From: Variovorax gracilis
GTDB taxonomy: Bacteria > Pseudomonadota > Gammaproteobacteria > Burkholderiales > Burkholderiaceae_C
Reading direction: 5' to 3'
Assembly: GCF_030317115.1 (NCBI RefSeq)
Contig: NZ_JASZYF010000001.1
Location: forward strand, 496,001-560,000
DNA: 64,000 nucleotides
Part shown: positions 1-8,930 of the stretch, piece by piece
How the letters are laid out: the number at the start of each line of letters is the position of its first letter
Numbering within the stretch: position 1 is the first letter of the stretch
Translations under genes and position numbers: made by a program
Notes under the pieces: generated by a model
Database searches by the model: none
Told to the model about the DNA's origin: nothing
What the model saw: only the letters and a program-made list of their open reading frames with translations

Positions 1-756
1 GACGACATCGGGGCCGCCCAGCCTGCGCTCCTGCACCAGCGCATCCACGATCGAGCCTCGCGACTCGGCATGGCTCAGGAGAATTTCCACGCGAGGCCAG
101 GACGCAACACCCGCCACACGATCGAAGGCCAGCCGCTCGCCGGCCGGCACCGGCCAGTCCCTGAGCACCCTGAGTGCCCCTTCTTCCACGTAGGCCACCG
201 GCCCCGCGTCACCCGAGTCGAAGGCATCGAGTCGGTACGTGTGGACCTTTTGAACATCGAATGCGCTGTGCACCGTGCCCGCGCAAACCGCGACGACACC
301 CTGCGCGCCCGGCGTGGACGCAACGACGATGGCGTCCCGCACGTTCTGGGGACCATCGGGCGCCAGCGCGGTAGACGGCCGCATGGCGCAGGTCACGACG
401 ACCGGCTTCGACGGCCCAAGGACGGCCTGCAGGAAGAATGCCGTCTCCTCCAGGGTGTCCGTCCCGTGCGTGATGACGATGCCCGCCACGGCGGGCTCCG
501 CGAGCCAATAGGCGCAACGCTGCGCCAGCGTTTGCCAGATGGCGAAGGACATGTCCTTGCTGTCGACCTGCGCCACCTGTTCGGCCGTCAATGAAATACC
601 CGGTGGCGCGTCGATGCCGCCCAGCAGCTCGGCCACGCCCACCTCGCCGGCGGTGTAGCCGATGTTGTCGGCTGCGGCCGAGGCGCGGCCCGCAATCGTG
701 CCTCCCGTGCCCAGCACGACCACGCGGCGTTCGTCTTTTCCATTGCTCTCGGCCAT
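1..756 (-). CDS. L-asparaginase, partial (C-terminus off left edge)
   Basis: Hydrolyses L-asparagine to aspartate and ammonia. The frame opens at an ATG (complement of 754-756) and runs off the left edge after 252 codons, so the C-terminal part is missing. Residues 17-22 read TGGTIA, the asparaginase signature, whose second Thr is the expected nucleophile. HGTDT at 97-101 supplies the second Thr and the Asp of the other catalytic set. No signal peptide is visible, which favours a cytoplasmic enzyme over a secreted type II form. It is divergent from lexA with 73 bp between the two starts, and tandem SOS boxes lie in that gap. Any LexA effect on this gene is inference. Confidence 0.88.
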   Translation of the reverse strand, partial: MAESNGKDERRVVVLGTGGTIAGRASAAADNIGYTAGEVGVAELLGGIDAPPGISLTAEQVAQVDSKDMSFAIWQTLAQRCAYWLAEPAVAGIVITHGTDTLEETAFFLQAVLGPSKPVVVTCAMRPSTALAPDGPQNVRDAIVVASTPGAQGVVAVCAGTVHSAFDVQKVHTYRLDAFDSGDAGPVAYVEEGALRVLRDWPVPAGERLAFDRVAGVASWPRVEILLSHAESRGSIVDALVQERRLGGPDVV

Positions 757-776
757 CGCTTGCCAACTTCCAGAAA

Positions 777-811
777 CTGGTTAAAAATACAGGTACTGGA
801 TATTCAGCCAG
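777..811 (+). promoter_or_regulatory. Tandem SOS boxes (LexA operators) upstream of lexA
   Basis: Two exact matches to the CTG-N10-CAG LexA operator core lie side by side, at 777-792 and 796-811, separated by 3 bp. The second ends 18 bp before the lexA start and just before the AGGAG ribosome site at 820-824. Two operators in front of lexA are the usual arrangement for autoregulation in E. coli. Their position next to the ATG implies that the promoter overlaps or lies just upstream of them. The matches are seen directly; binding is inferred. Confidence 0.85.
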
Positions 812-829
812 TGCCAATCAGGAGCCAAC

Positions 830-1504
830 ATGCAGTTCGCCGTGAAGCTTACCGCCCGTCAGCAGCAGATTCTGGACTTGATCCAGAGCGCCATCGCGCG
901 CACCGGAGCCCCTCCCACGCGCGCCGAGATCGCCGCCGAACTCGGGTTCAAGTCGGCCAACGCTGCCGAGGAGCACCTGCAGGCACTCGCACGCAAGGGT
1001 GTGATCGAACTCGTAAGCGGCACCTCCCGCGGCATCCGACTCAAGGGCGACGCCCTGCGCTCCCTCAACGAGTCGCGCAACAACCAGTTCTCCCTGTCGC
1101 TGCCCGGGATGGCGCAACTCGCGCTGCCGTTGATCGGCCGCGTGGCTGCCGGTTCGCCCATCCTCGCGCAGGAACATGTCGACCAGACCTATTACGTCGA
1201 GAACACGCTGTTCCAGCGCCAGCCTGACTACCTCCTCAAGGTGCGCGGCATGTCCATGCGCGACGCCGGCATCATGGACGGTGACCTTCTTGCGGTTCAA
1301 GCTACCAAGGAAGCCCGCAACGGCCAGATCGTCGTGGCTCGGCTAGGCGATGAGGTCACAGTGAAGCGTCTCAAGCGCAACAAGCAGGTCATCGAGCTGC
1401 ATGCGGAAAATCCCGACTACCCCACCATCGTCGTCCAACCGGGCGAGCCCTTCGAAATCGAGGGCCTGGCGGTCGGTCTCATCCGCAACACCATGCTGAT
1501 GTGA
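830..1504 (+). CDS. lexA: LexA repressor, SOS regulon
   Basis: Transcriptional repressor of the SOS response and self-cleaving S24 peptidase, 224 residues against about 200 in E. coli. The N-terminal winged helix (residues 1-70) starts with a typical [13 protein letters not shown] helix. The cleavage site is Ala107-Gly108 in GRVAAGSP. The catalytic pair is Ser142 (GMSMRDAGI) and Lys179 (VTVKRLKR). The start is fixed by AGGAG 5 bp before the ATG. Tandem SOS boxes directly upstream show autoregulation. A small conserved-looking gene follows about 115 bp downstream and may share the transcript. Confidence 0.97.
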   Translation: MQFAVKLTARQQQILDLIQSAIARTGAPPTRAEIAAELGFKSANAAEEHLQALARKGVIELVSGTSRGIRLKGDALRSLNESRNNQFSLSLPGMAQLALPLIGRVAAGSPILAQEHVDQTYYVENTLFQRQPDYLLKVRGMSMRDAGIMDGDLLAVQATKEARNGQIVVARLGDEVTVKRLKRNKQVIELHAENPDYPTIVVQPGEPFEIEGLAVGLIRNTMLM

Positions 1505-1524
1505 GGCCTTGAATCACCCGGCCG

Positions 1525-1566
1525 CGACAGGTGGCGGGCGTATGGCGAAGAGCCATCACCCTGTCG
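1525..1566. repeat. Nested inverted repeat between lexA and the next gene
   Basis: An outer 7-bp pair (CGACAGG 1525-1531 with CCTGTCG 1560-1566) encloses an inner 5-bp hairpin (ATGGC 1542-1546, GCCAT 1552-1556, loop 1547-1551). No T-run follows on either strand, so it is not a canonical intrinsic terminator. It could be a pause or RNA-processing structure in the lexA 3' region. Function unknown. Confidence 0.4.
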
Positions 1567-1619
1567 AGGCCCATGAAAGCAATCCTGCCTATGTTCAATC
1601 TCTGACCTTTGGAGTTCAC

Positions 1620-1961
1620 ATGGGAATCGCCCTGCTCAGCATCGTTGATTTGTTCACGCCACTGCAATCGCTGGCCAGCCGCTGGATGCCGGCGCGCAAC
1701 TCGCGTCGAGTCAGTCCGTCCGGCCTGCGCTATGTCGGAGTCCGTCCAGGCTGCGCCGGACGGCAGGCTGCCGGCTCGCAAGTCAGCGCGCCCGCCGCGC
1801 GCCCCCTGCGCGTGGTGCGCATGATCGACGCACAACAACCGGGCTGCCACCAGAGCCGCGTCGTGATTTCGGGCCGCATGGCCGACGTCTGCGCGGAGCT
1901 CGACAGGTTGGTGGCACTCGAAGCGGCCGGCTCGGCACTGCACTCCGCGCACACGCATTGA
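1620..1961 (+). CDS. Small hypothetical protein downstream of lexA
   Basis: A 113-residue product of unknown function. The ATG at 1620 is chosen over an in-frame ATG at 1509 because it has GGAG 5 bp upstream, whereas the longer version has no visible ribosome site. The first 20 residues (GIALLSIVDLF) are hydrophobic, the middle is Arg/Ala-rich, and the C-terminal third (RVVRMIDAQQPG followed by VVISGRMADVCAELDRLVA) looks like a folded, conserved segment. No enzyme motif or clear membrane span is present. It could be co-transcribed with lexA, because no T-rich terminator lies between them, and so might be SOS-linked by read-through. The function is not recognised. Confidence 0.6.
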   Translation: MGIALLSIVDLFTPLQSLASRWMPARNSRRVSPSGLRYVGVRPGCAGRQAAGSQVSAPAARPLRVVRMIDAQQPGCHQSRVVISGRMADVCAELDRLVALEAAGSALHSAHTH

Positions 1962-2099
1962 GGGCCTCGGTGCTTCTGCGCTGAACGAGCGCGTTGCCGC
2001 CGGCAGCGCCTCGTTTGGCAACCGTCGCGTACGGTGCATGCAACAGCAAATCGACGCGCCGTTACAGCATGTCGATGGTGCGAGGCACAATGGCACGCC

Positions 2100-3107
2100 A
2101 TGAACATTGTGATCCTCGACGACTATCAGGATGCGGTGCGCAAATTGCAGTGCGCTGCCAAGCTCGATGCGTATGCCGCCAAGGTCTACACCAACACGGT
2201 CAAGGGCATCGGACAGCTCTCGGTGCGGCTCAAGGACGCCGACGTGATCGTGCTGATCCGCGAGCGCACCCAGATCTCCCGCCAGCTCATCGAGAAGCTG
2301 CCCAAGCTCAAGCTCATTTCGCAGACCGGCCGGGTCGGCGGCCACATCGACGTGAACGCCTGCACGGAGCAAGGCATTGCGGTGGCGGAAGGCACGGGGT
2401 CGCCGCTGGCGCCTGCGGAGTTGACCTGGGCTTTGATCATGGCCGCCATGCGTCGCCTGCCTCAGTACATCAGCAACCTCAAGCACGGTGCATGGCAGCA
2501 ATCGGGCCTCAAGTCGGCATCGATGCCGCCGAACTTCGGGCTTGGCTCGGTGCTCAAGGGCAAGACGCTTTGCATCTGGGGCTACGGGCGTATCGGCCAG
2601 CTGGTCGCACGGTACGGCCAGGCATTCGGGATGCAAGTGGTGATCTGGGGGCGCGAGCAGAGTTGCGCCAGGGCGAGGTCCGATGGATTCCAGGTTGCGC
2701 CGAACCGTGAAGCCTTCTTCGCCGCGGCCGACGTGCTGTCGGTTCATCTTCGGCTCACCGACGAAACGCGGGGCCTGGTCACGCTCGAGGATCTTTCGCG
2801 CATGAAGCCGACCGCGCTGTTCGTGAACACATCGCGCGCCGAGCTGGTCGAGCAGGACGCACTTCTCGCAGCACTCAATCGCGGCCGGCCTGGCCTGGCG
2901 GCGGTCGACGTCTTCGAGAGCGAACCCCCGCTGCAGGGCCATGCCCTGCTACGGCTCGAGAACTGCATCTGCACCCCGCACATCGGCTACGTCGAGCAGG
3001 ACAGCTACGAGATGTACTTCGGTCAGGCTTTCGACAATGTCGTCAGCTTCATCAAGGGAAACCCGACCAACATCGTCAACCCCGGCGCACTGCAGGTCCG
3101 CCGTTGA
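2100..3107 (+). CDS. D-2-hydroxyacid dehydrogenase family protein
   Basis: NAD(P)-dependent oxidoreductase of the phosphoglycerate/formate dehydrogenase family, 335 residues, substrate unknown. The nucleotide-binding fold shows the motif WGYGRIGQLVA near residue 165. The catalytic trio is visible in order: Arg in VNTSRAELV, Glu in VFESEPP and His in CTPHIGYVEQD. The start is the ATG at 2100, where the typical MNIVILDDYQD opening begins; an in-frame extension to 2034 adds only atypical sequence. The gene overlaps the following MFS transporter by 4 bp, so the two are translationally coupled and may act on the same compound. That link is inference. Confidence 0.87.
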   Translation: MNIVILDDYQDAVRKLQCAAKLDAYAAKVYTNTVKGIGQLSVRLKDADVIVLIRERTQISRQLIEKLPKLKLISQTGRVGGHIDVNACTEQGIAVAEGTGSPLAPAELTWALIMAAMRRLPQYISNLKHGAWQQSGLKSASMPPNFGLGSVLKGKTLCIWGYGRIGQLVARYGQAFGMQVVIWGREQSCARARSDGFQVAPNREAFFAAADVLSVHLRLTDETRGLVTLEDLSRMKPTALFVNTSRAELVEQDALLAALNRGRPGLAAVDVFESEPPLQGHALLRLENCICTPHIGYVEQDSYEMYFGQAFDNVVSFIKGNPTNIVNPGALQVRR

Positions 3108-4276
3108 AACGGCCTGCCCTGCCGGCCGCCCTGTGGGCCCTGCTGGCGGGCAACTTCGTGATCGGCACCGGCGTGATGGTCGTGCCCGGCACGCTCAACG
3201 AACTCAGCACGTCCCTGGAGGTCAGCGCGGCGACGGCCGGCCAGTTGATCACGGCCGGCGCGATCGTCATGTGCCTGGGAGCGCCTTTGCTCGCCGCCGT
3301 GGTCGCGGGATGGGACCGCCGGGTGCTGCTGGCCTGCACGATGCTCTGGTACGGAGCCGGTCACCTCGTCGCGACGCTCATGCCGAATTTCGGCGGGCTG
3401 CTGCTGGTCCGCATGCTGACGGTGGTGGCGCCCGCGATCTTCACCCCGCAGGCTGCAGCGTGCGTCGGTCTGCTGGTTCCGCCTGACCAGCGCGGCCGTG
3501 CAGTCACCTTCGTGTTCCTCGGATGGTCGATGGCTTCGGTGCTGGGCCTTCCGATTGGCGCCATGATCGGCGGCCATTTCGGGTGGCGGACGGCGTTTGC
3601 GGTGATCACGGCTCTGTCGACGATCAGCGCGGTCTGGATCTGGCTCAAGCTTCCCACCGGCATTCGGCCCGCCGCCTTGTCGCGTGAAGCCTGGGGCCGC
3701 GTGCTCACAAGTCCCCTGCTGATGGGTGTGGTCTCCGTCACCGCGCTACAGGGCGCCGGCCAGTTCATCCTGTTCAGCTACTTCGCTCCCATCCTGAAGC
3801 AGAACCTGGGTGCGAGTGCAACCGAACTGGGCCTCATGTGGGCCTGGTTCGGCGTCTGCGGCCTCGCCGGCAACATGCTGGTGAGCCGCCACATCGACCG
3901 CGTGGGTGCGCCGCAGATGGTGTTGCTCACCACCTCGCTGATCGCGCTGAGCCTGCTTCTGTGGCCGCTGGGTGTCACCCTCGTCTGGCTGGCGGTCCTG
4001 CTCACCCCCTGGGGACTCGGGTGCTTCGCGACCAATTCAGCCCAGCAGGCACGGCTGGTGGGGATCTCGCCCGCGCTCGCGCCAGGCTCCGTGGCGCTGA
4101 ACAGCTCCGGCATCTACATCGGACAGGCCGTAGGTGCCGGGGCCGGCGGCTGGCTGCTGGCCCATGACGCAACCGCCTGGATGAGTTGGGTCGGCCTGGC
4201 AACCGTCCTCGTCGCCCTCGGGCTCAGCGTGGCCGTGGACAGGGCACAGCGCCGCGCCCCTGCATTCAGCGCTTGA
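3104..4276 (+). CDS. MFS transporter, probable drug/metabolite exporter
   Basis: Inner-membrane transporter of the major facilitator superfamily, 390 residues with about 12 hydrophobic segments, close to the family length. Its general form resembles the AraJ/CmlA-type DHA1 exporters. The loop after the second or third span holds basic residues (GWDRRVLLAC), as in motif A. The start is a TTG at 3104 that overlaps the TGA stop of the dehydrogenase gene (TTGA), a coupled arrangement; there is no separate promoter. It converges with the FimV-like gene, and the two 3' ends overlap by 11 bp. The substrate cannot be told from sequence. Confidence 0.85.
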   Translation: MKRPALPAALWALLAGNFVIGTGVMVVPGTLNELSTSLEVSAATAGQLITAGAIVMCLGAPLLAAVVAGWDRRVLLACTMLWYGAGHLVATLMPNFGGLLLVRMLTVVAPAIFTPQAAACVGLLVPPDQRGRAVTFVFLGWSMASVLGLPIGAMIGGHFGWRTAFAVITALSTISAVWIWLKLPTGIRPAALSREAWGRVLTSPLLMGVVSVTALQGAGQFILFSYFAPILKQNLGASATELGLMWAWFGVCGLAGNMLVSRHIDRVGAPQMVLLTTSLIALSLLLWPLGVTLVWLAVLLTPWGLGCFATNSAQQARLVGISPALAPGSVALNSSGIYIGQAVGAGAGGWLLAHDATAWMSWVGLATVLVALGLSVAVDRAQRRAPAFSA

Positions 4277-6524
4277 TGATCGGTCGCGGCGCGATCTCGG
4301 CCTCGGTGGTCGGATCGAACAAATCGAAGTCGATCACGTGCGGATCCGTCGAAGGCGCGGGAGGCGGCTTCGGGGACTCGATCGGCGTCGGCATGGTCTC
4401 GTAGGCCGTCTTGTCGAAGTCGGCGAGGTCCAACTCCAGATCAGGCCTGACGCGCGGCTGTGCCTCGCTTGCGACAGGCATCGGCACCGGTGCATCCGGC
4501 ACCATCACCGTGTCGCGATGCAGGCCGTCATCGATCGAGCCGTAGATCGAGGGCGACATCACCAGATCCTCGTCGTGCATGACCGGCGGCTGGGTATCGA
4601 CTTCGAGGGGCGCGGTCGCCGTCGGCATTTCGTCGTGCGTGTCGACGAACGACTGCGGGGTCACCGGTGCAGGCGGTGCGCTCTCCGGATCGATCACCTC
4701 TTTCGCCACCGCGTAGAGGAGCAGGAGTTCCTGGTAGGCAGCGAGATCGAACGCGTCGTCCTCGTGGACGCCCGGCTTGCGGAAAATCAGTTCCTCGATC
4801 AGCGCAAGGGTGCCGGGCGCAGGCCATTGCGATTCGATGCGCGCCAGGGCGCTGCGGTAATGCTCCAGCCCCCTGCCCGCCTCGGTGAAATGCTCGAAGG
4901 CCGGCACGTCGGCGTTGAAGGCGCGTTCGAACTCTTCCGCCAGCCGCGCATAGTCTTCCTTGCGGTCGAGCGAATGAAAGATGCGCAGCAGGTCGAGGTA
5001 GGCCAGCGCGCTGGTCCCGGGATTGGCGGCGATGTGCTCGCGCAGCACCGCGATCGCCTGGTCATGTTGGCCGAGCGAGAGGAAGAAGTCCGATTGCTGC
5101 TGCACGTCGAACAGTTCTTCGGTGTTGACCGGCCGCACCGGGGCGTTGTCGAAAGTGCGCACCGGATGCGCGGCCTCGTCGAAGCCGCTGTCGAGCGCAT
5201 GGGGCTCCAGCGGCGCAAACGGTGTCGGCACGAAAGTCCTGCCCGTGCTGGCGCTGCGTCGCGGAGGGCGCACATCCGGCTCGGAGTCCAGGTCCATCTC
5301 TTCGTCCAGCAGTCCCCGCTGCGGATGGAGACGCTTGCGCGCGCCCTCGCCTCTCGGAGGCGGCGCTTCACCCCACCAGGCCGGCACGGCCGCAGGGCGT
5401 CGCGCCTGGCGCCACAGCAGCAACATGCCGATGAGCGCCAGCAGCAGCAGCGCGACCAAGGCGTAGACGAGCGGATTGCGATACTGGCTTTCACGCGCCT
5501 GGGCCAACTCGCTGCGCAATTCGTTCAGGGCGCGCTGGTTCTGCGCAGTTTGCTCGCGCAATGCGGCGAGCGTGGAATCCATGTCCTTTGCACGCTGGGC
5601 CTCGCGCTGCGCCTCCTGCGGCTGCGGATTCATCGCGTTCCAGAGGGCCGCGGCAGCGGCACGTCGCCCAAGATCCTCGGAGGGAGGCAATGCCAGGTCC
5701 GTCGTGGTCTTGAGGCCCGCTTCCTTGGTGGCTTGCGGCTCCAGCGCCTCGACGCGAAGGCGTGATCCGCCTGTGGCCGATTCTGGCTTCGGCGACGGTT
5801 GCGCGGGGGATGCTGGCGTCGCCGCAGCGACCTTCGGCGCGGCAGGCGGCCTCGCCACGGGCGTTCGCCGGGGCGCGGCCGGAGCAACGATGGCAGGAGC
5901 GCGGCGCGGTGCCTGCGTTTCGGCATCAGGCGATGCGGGCTCCCGCGGCGGGATGGCGCGCTGTGCTGTCCTGGTGCCGGAACCCTCCGACGAGGACGCT
6001 CCGCCGCTCGCATTGCGCGGCACAGCGCGCGTCGCGGGCCGCGCGACCGGCGCGGGGTCCGACGAGGAACGCGCCGCGGACGGCGCAACAACACCCGGCA
6101 GCGCCACGTCGGTGGGCACATCGGCCAACAGCACGTAGCTGCGCGCAGACTTCGTCTCGCAGCCTGCCCGCACGGTGACGGTGACCACCGGCTCCTCCAT
6201 CGGAACGGTGGAGCGAATGCGCATGTTGGGATTGCCAGGACCCGCTCCGGGATCGAGGGATACAGTCACACGGCGATCGGGAATCGCCGTGTCGCCTTGG
6301 AGGACATGGGCCTCGAGGCACAAGGAGCCGCCCGCCTCCGCGGAATCGAGCGTGAGCGGGATCACCACGTCCATCGGCTTGCCGATCCAGACGGCGCCCT
6401 GCGGCCGACCGATCGTCAACGCGGATGATTCGAGGGCGAGCCCGAGGAGAAACAGGCTCGCCGCTAAGCGTGGGGACTGCAAAATGGGCTGCAATGGCAA
6501 TCTAAAGTTGACACATTCTGACAT
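4266..6524 (-). CDS. FimV-like inner-membrane protein with TPR region
   Basis: A 752-residue membrane protein resembling FimV/HubP-type polar scaffold proteins. In order it shows: an N-terminal hydrophobic segment (LAASLFLLGLALES); a FimV-type periplasmic domain opening with LTIGRPQGAVWIGKPMDV; a Pro/Ala-rich linker of about 130 residues; a predicted coiled coil (LREQTAQNQRALNELRSEL); one transmembrane helix (LVYALVALLLLALIGMLLLW); and an acidic cytoplasmic part with TPR-like repeats (HDQAIAVLREHIAANPG). No LysM domain is seen. The ATG at 6524 is preferred, although a TTG at 6557 is in frame. No ribosome site is convincing. No pilus genes lie nearby. It is divergent, by 40 bp, from the acyl-CoA genes. 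Confidence 0.72.
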   Translation of the reverse strand: MSECVNFRLPLQPILQSPRLAASLFLLGLALESSALTIGRPQGAVWIGKPMDVVIPLTLDSAEAGGSLCLEAHVLQGDTAIPDRRVTVSLDPGAGPGNPNMRIRSTVPMEEPVVTVTVRAGCETKSARSYVLLADVPTDVALPGVVAPSAARSSSDPAPVARPATRAVPRNASGGASSSEGSGTRTAQRAIPPREPASPDAETQAPRRAPAIVAPAAPRRTPVARPPAAPKVAAATPASPAQPSPKPESATGGSRLRVEALEPQATKEAGLKTTTDLALPPSEDLGRRAAAAALWNAMNPQPQEAQREAQRAKDMDSTLAALREQTAQNQRALNELRSELAQARESQYRNPLVYALVALLLLALIGMLLLWRQARRPAAVPAWWGEAPPPRGEGARKRLHPQRGLLDEEMDLDSEPDVRPPRRSASTGRTFVPTPFAPLEPHALDSGFDEAAHPVRTFDNAPVRPVNTEELFDVQQQSDFFLSLGQHDQAIAVLREHIAANPGTSALAYLDLLRIFHSLDRKEDYARLAEEFERAFNADVPAFEHFTEAGRGLEHYRSALARIESQWPAPGTLALIEELIFRKPGVHEDDAFDLAAYQELLLLYAVAKEVIDPESAPPAPVTPQSFVDTHDEMPTATAPLEVDTQPPVMHDEDLVMSPSIYGSIDDGLHRDTVMVPDAPVPMPVASEAQPRVRPDLELDLADFDKTAYETMPTPIESPKPPPAPSTDPHVIDFDLFDPTTEAEIAPRPIIKR

Positions 6525-6564
6525 GAGGGTCAGAGGCGATCTTTCAGAGAGAGACAATTATCAA

Positions 6565-8085
6565 ATGACTGTGAATTTTTCCAACATCGGTGTGATCGGC
6601 GCCGGCGCCATGGGACGAGGCATCGCGCAGATCGCAGCGCAGGCCGGAAGCGAGGTGTTGCTGCTCGACAGCTTCGATGGCGCGGCAGCGCGTGGACGCG
6701 ATGCCGTCCTCGCCCAATGGCGGAAGCAGCACGAAAAAGGCAAGCTGGACGCCGCACAGCGCGACGCGCTGTCTTCACGCGTGCGTGCGGTCGATTCGAT
6801 GCAGGCGCTCGCCGCCTGCGATCTGGTGATCGAAGCCGTGGTCGAAGACCTGGAGGTCAAGCGCAAGCTCTTCAAGGAGTTGGAGGACATCGTGTCGCCC
6901 TCGGCCACGCTCGTCACCAACACGTCGTCGCTGTCAGTCACCGCCATCGCGGCAGCGATGAAGCATCCCGAGCGCATGGCGGGATTCCATTTCTTCAATC
7001 CCGTGCCGCTGATGAAGGTCGTGGAGGTCGTTGCCGGCTTCAAGACGGACGCCCAGGTCTGCAAGCGGCTCGCCGGCTATGCCACCCAGATGGGCCACAG
7101 CGCGGTGCAGGCGAAGGACACGCCCGGCTTCATCGTGAACCACGCAGGGCGCGGCTACGGCACCGAGGCGCTGCGCATCGCTGGTGAAGGCGTCGCAGAC
7201 TTCGCGACGATCGACCGCATCCTGAAGGACCAGGCCGGTTTTCGGCTCGGGCCGTTCGAGTTGCTCGACCTGACGGCGCTCGACGTGTCGCATCCCGTGA
7301 TGGAGTCGATCTACCGCCAGTACTACGAGGAGCCGCGCTATCGCCCCAGCGTGATCACGGCGCAGCGCCTGGCGGCCGGCGCATTGGGCCGCAAGACAGG
7401 CGAAGGCTTCTACCGCTATGCCGACGGAACGATGCAGCAGACTCCAGAGCCGCCTGCGCCGACAGTCGATTCGATCCCGTCGGTCTGGGTGTCGCCGCGC
7501 GCGGCGCGTCGGCCCGAACTCCTGCGGCTCGTCCATGCCCTGGGCGCCCAACTCGAAAGCGGCGCGACGCCTTCCAGCGCGGCGCTGATCCTGGTCGCTC
7601 CGCTTGGCTTCGACGTGACGACCGTGGCAGCGGTCGAGCGGCTCGACGCGACGCGCACGGTCGGTATCGACATGATGGTCGACGACGCGGCGACCCAGCG
7701 CCGCGTGCTTGCAACCAACCCCGCCACCCGGCGCGACGTGCGCGATGCAGCGCATGCGCTCTTTGCCCGCGACGGCAAGACCGTCAGCGTGATCCGCGAC
7801 AGCGGCGGCTTCGTCACCCAGCGCGTCGTCGCCACCATCGTGAACATCGCTTGCGACATGTGCCAGCAAGGCGTCTGCTCGCCGGCCGACCTCGACACGG
7901 CCGTGCGCCTCGGGCTCGGCTATCCGCAAGGGCCGTTGGCCATGGGCGATCTGTACGGCCCGACCAACATGCTCGAAGTGTTGTTCAACCTCCAGACCGT
8001 CTACGGCGATCCTCGCTATCGCCCGAGCCCTTGGCTGCGCCGGCGCGGCGCCCTCGGCCTGAGCCTCACCCATGAAGAAGAGTAA
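6565..8085 (+). CDS. 3-hydroxyacyl-CoA dehydrogenase, PaaH-like
   Basis: Oxidises (3S)-3-hydroxyacyl-CoA to 3-oxoacyl-CoA with NAD. The 506 residues match the long PaaH-type form, which has an N-terminal NAD-binding domain followed by two C-terminal dehydrogenase domains. Visible motifs are GVIGAGAMGRGIAQIAA near the start and the catalytic His in GFHFFNPVPLMKVVEV near residue 140, each C-terminal domain opening with a TPGFIVN- or SGGFVTQR-like segment. The ATG at 6565 matches the family N-terminus. It is the first gene of a five-gene plus-strand run, with the hydratase starting 9 bp downstream. The substrate could be phenylacetate-derived or a fatty acyl chain; sequence alone does not decide. 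Confidence 0.88.
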   Translation: MTVNFSNIGVIGAGAMGRGIAQIAAQAGSEVLLLDSFDGAAARGRDAVLAQWRKQHEKGKLDAAQRDALSSRVRAVDSMQALAACDLVIEAVVEDLEVKRKLFKELEDIVSPSATLVTNTSSLSVTAIAAAMKHPERMAGFHFFNPVPLMKVVEVVAGFKTDAQVCKRLAGYATQMGHSAVQAKDTPGFIVNHAGRGYGTEALRIAGEGVADFATIDRILKDQAGFRLGPFELLDLTALDVSHPVMESIYRQYYEEPRYRPSVITAQRLAAGALGRKTGEGFYRYADGTMQQTPEPPAPTVDSIPSVWVSPRAARRPELLRLVHALGAQLESGATPSSAALILVAPLGFDVTTVAAVERLDATRTVGIDMMVDDAATQRRVLATNPATRRDVRDAAHALFARDGKTVSVIRDSGGFVTQRVVATIVNIACDMCQQGVCSPADLDTAVRLGLGYPQGPLAMGDLYGPTNMLEVLFNLQTVYGDPRYRPSPWLRRRGALGLSLTHEEE

Positions 8086-8094
8086 GAGACACGC

Positions 8095-8874
8095 ATGACC
8101 GCAGAACTGAAGAGCACGACCGAGGGCAGCACGATGGTGCTCACCCTCTCCAATCCCTCGCAACGCAATGCGCTGGGCCCCGAGATGTATGCCGCGGGCA
8201 TCGAGGCGCTAAACGGCGCAGAGAACAGCGACGAGATCCGCAGCGTGATCCTCGTCGGCGAAGGCAAGTGGTTCTGTGCCGGCGGCTCGCTGCAGCGCCT
8301 GTCCGCCAACCGGGACCGCGAACCCGCGGTGCAGGCCGAGAGCATCGAGGCACTGCACACCTGGGTCGATTCGATCCGCACCTTTCCGAAGCCCGTCATC
8401 GCAGCGGTCGAAGGTGCGGCGGCCGGCGCGGGCTTCTCGCTGGCATTGGCCTGCGACTTCGTGGTCTCGGCGCGCGATGCGGTGTTCGCTGCCTCGTACA
8501 GCAATGTCGCGCTTTCGCCGGATGGTGGGCTGAGCTGGCATCTCGGACAGGCGCTGCCGCGCCAATTGGCCAGCGAATGGCTCATGCTCGGCGAACGCCT
8601 GGACGCCTCGCGCCTCCACGCACTGGGGCTGGTCAACGAGATCACCGAAAGCGGGCAGGCCCTCGCCTCCGCACTTGCTCTCGCCGGAAAGCTCAATGCG
8701 CGCGCGCCGAACGCTCTGGCCAGCATCAAGGAACTGCTCAGTGAAGCGCGGGGCACGACCCTGGTGTCGCAGCTGTCACAGGAGCGCGATCACTTCGTGC
8801 GCAATCTGCATCACGCCAACGCGGGCATCGGCATCGCGGCATTCCTCTCGAAGCAGACGCCGCGCTACGAATGA
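8095..8874 (+). CDS. Enoyl-CoA hydratase/isomerase, PaaG/oxepin-CoA hydrolase-like
   Basis: Crotonase-fold enzyme of 259 residues acting on acyl-CoA thioesters. The oxyanion-hole segments are visible as KWFCAGGSLQRL and EGAAAGAGFSLALACD. The active-site loop reads ALSPDGGLSWHLG, with Asp in place of the usual catalytic Glu of enoyl-CoA hydratase 1. This SPDGG form is typical of PaaG-like isomerases and of the protein family that databases call oxepin-CoA hydrolase, alternative type. It follows the 3-hydroxyacyl-CoA dehydrogenase by 9 bp and precedes a Crp/Fnr regulator. The reaction class is firm; the exact substrate is not. Confidence 0.82.
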   Translation: MTAELKSTTEGSTMVLTLSNPSQRNALGPEMYAAGIEALNGAENSDEIRSVILVGEGKWFCAGGSLQRLSANRDREPAVQAESIEALHTWVDSIRTFPKPVIAAVEGAAAGAGFSLALACDFVVSARDAVFAASYSNVALSPDGGLSWHLGQALPRQLASEWLMLGERLDASRLHALGLVNEITESGQALASALALAGKLNARAPNALASIKELLSEARGTTLVSQLSQERDHFVRNLHHANAGIGIAAFLSKQTPRYE

Positions 8875-8930
8875 CGGGCGCGTCGCTCCCGCGACAACCC
8901 CCAGCTTTTCAGTCACCGACAGGACAGTCC

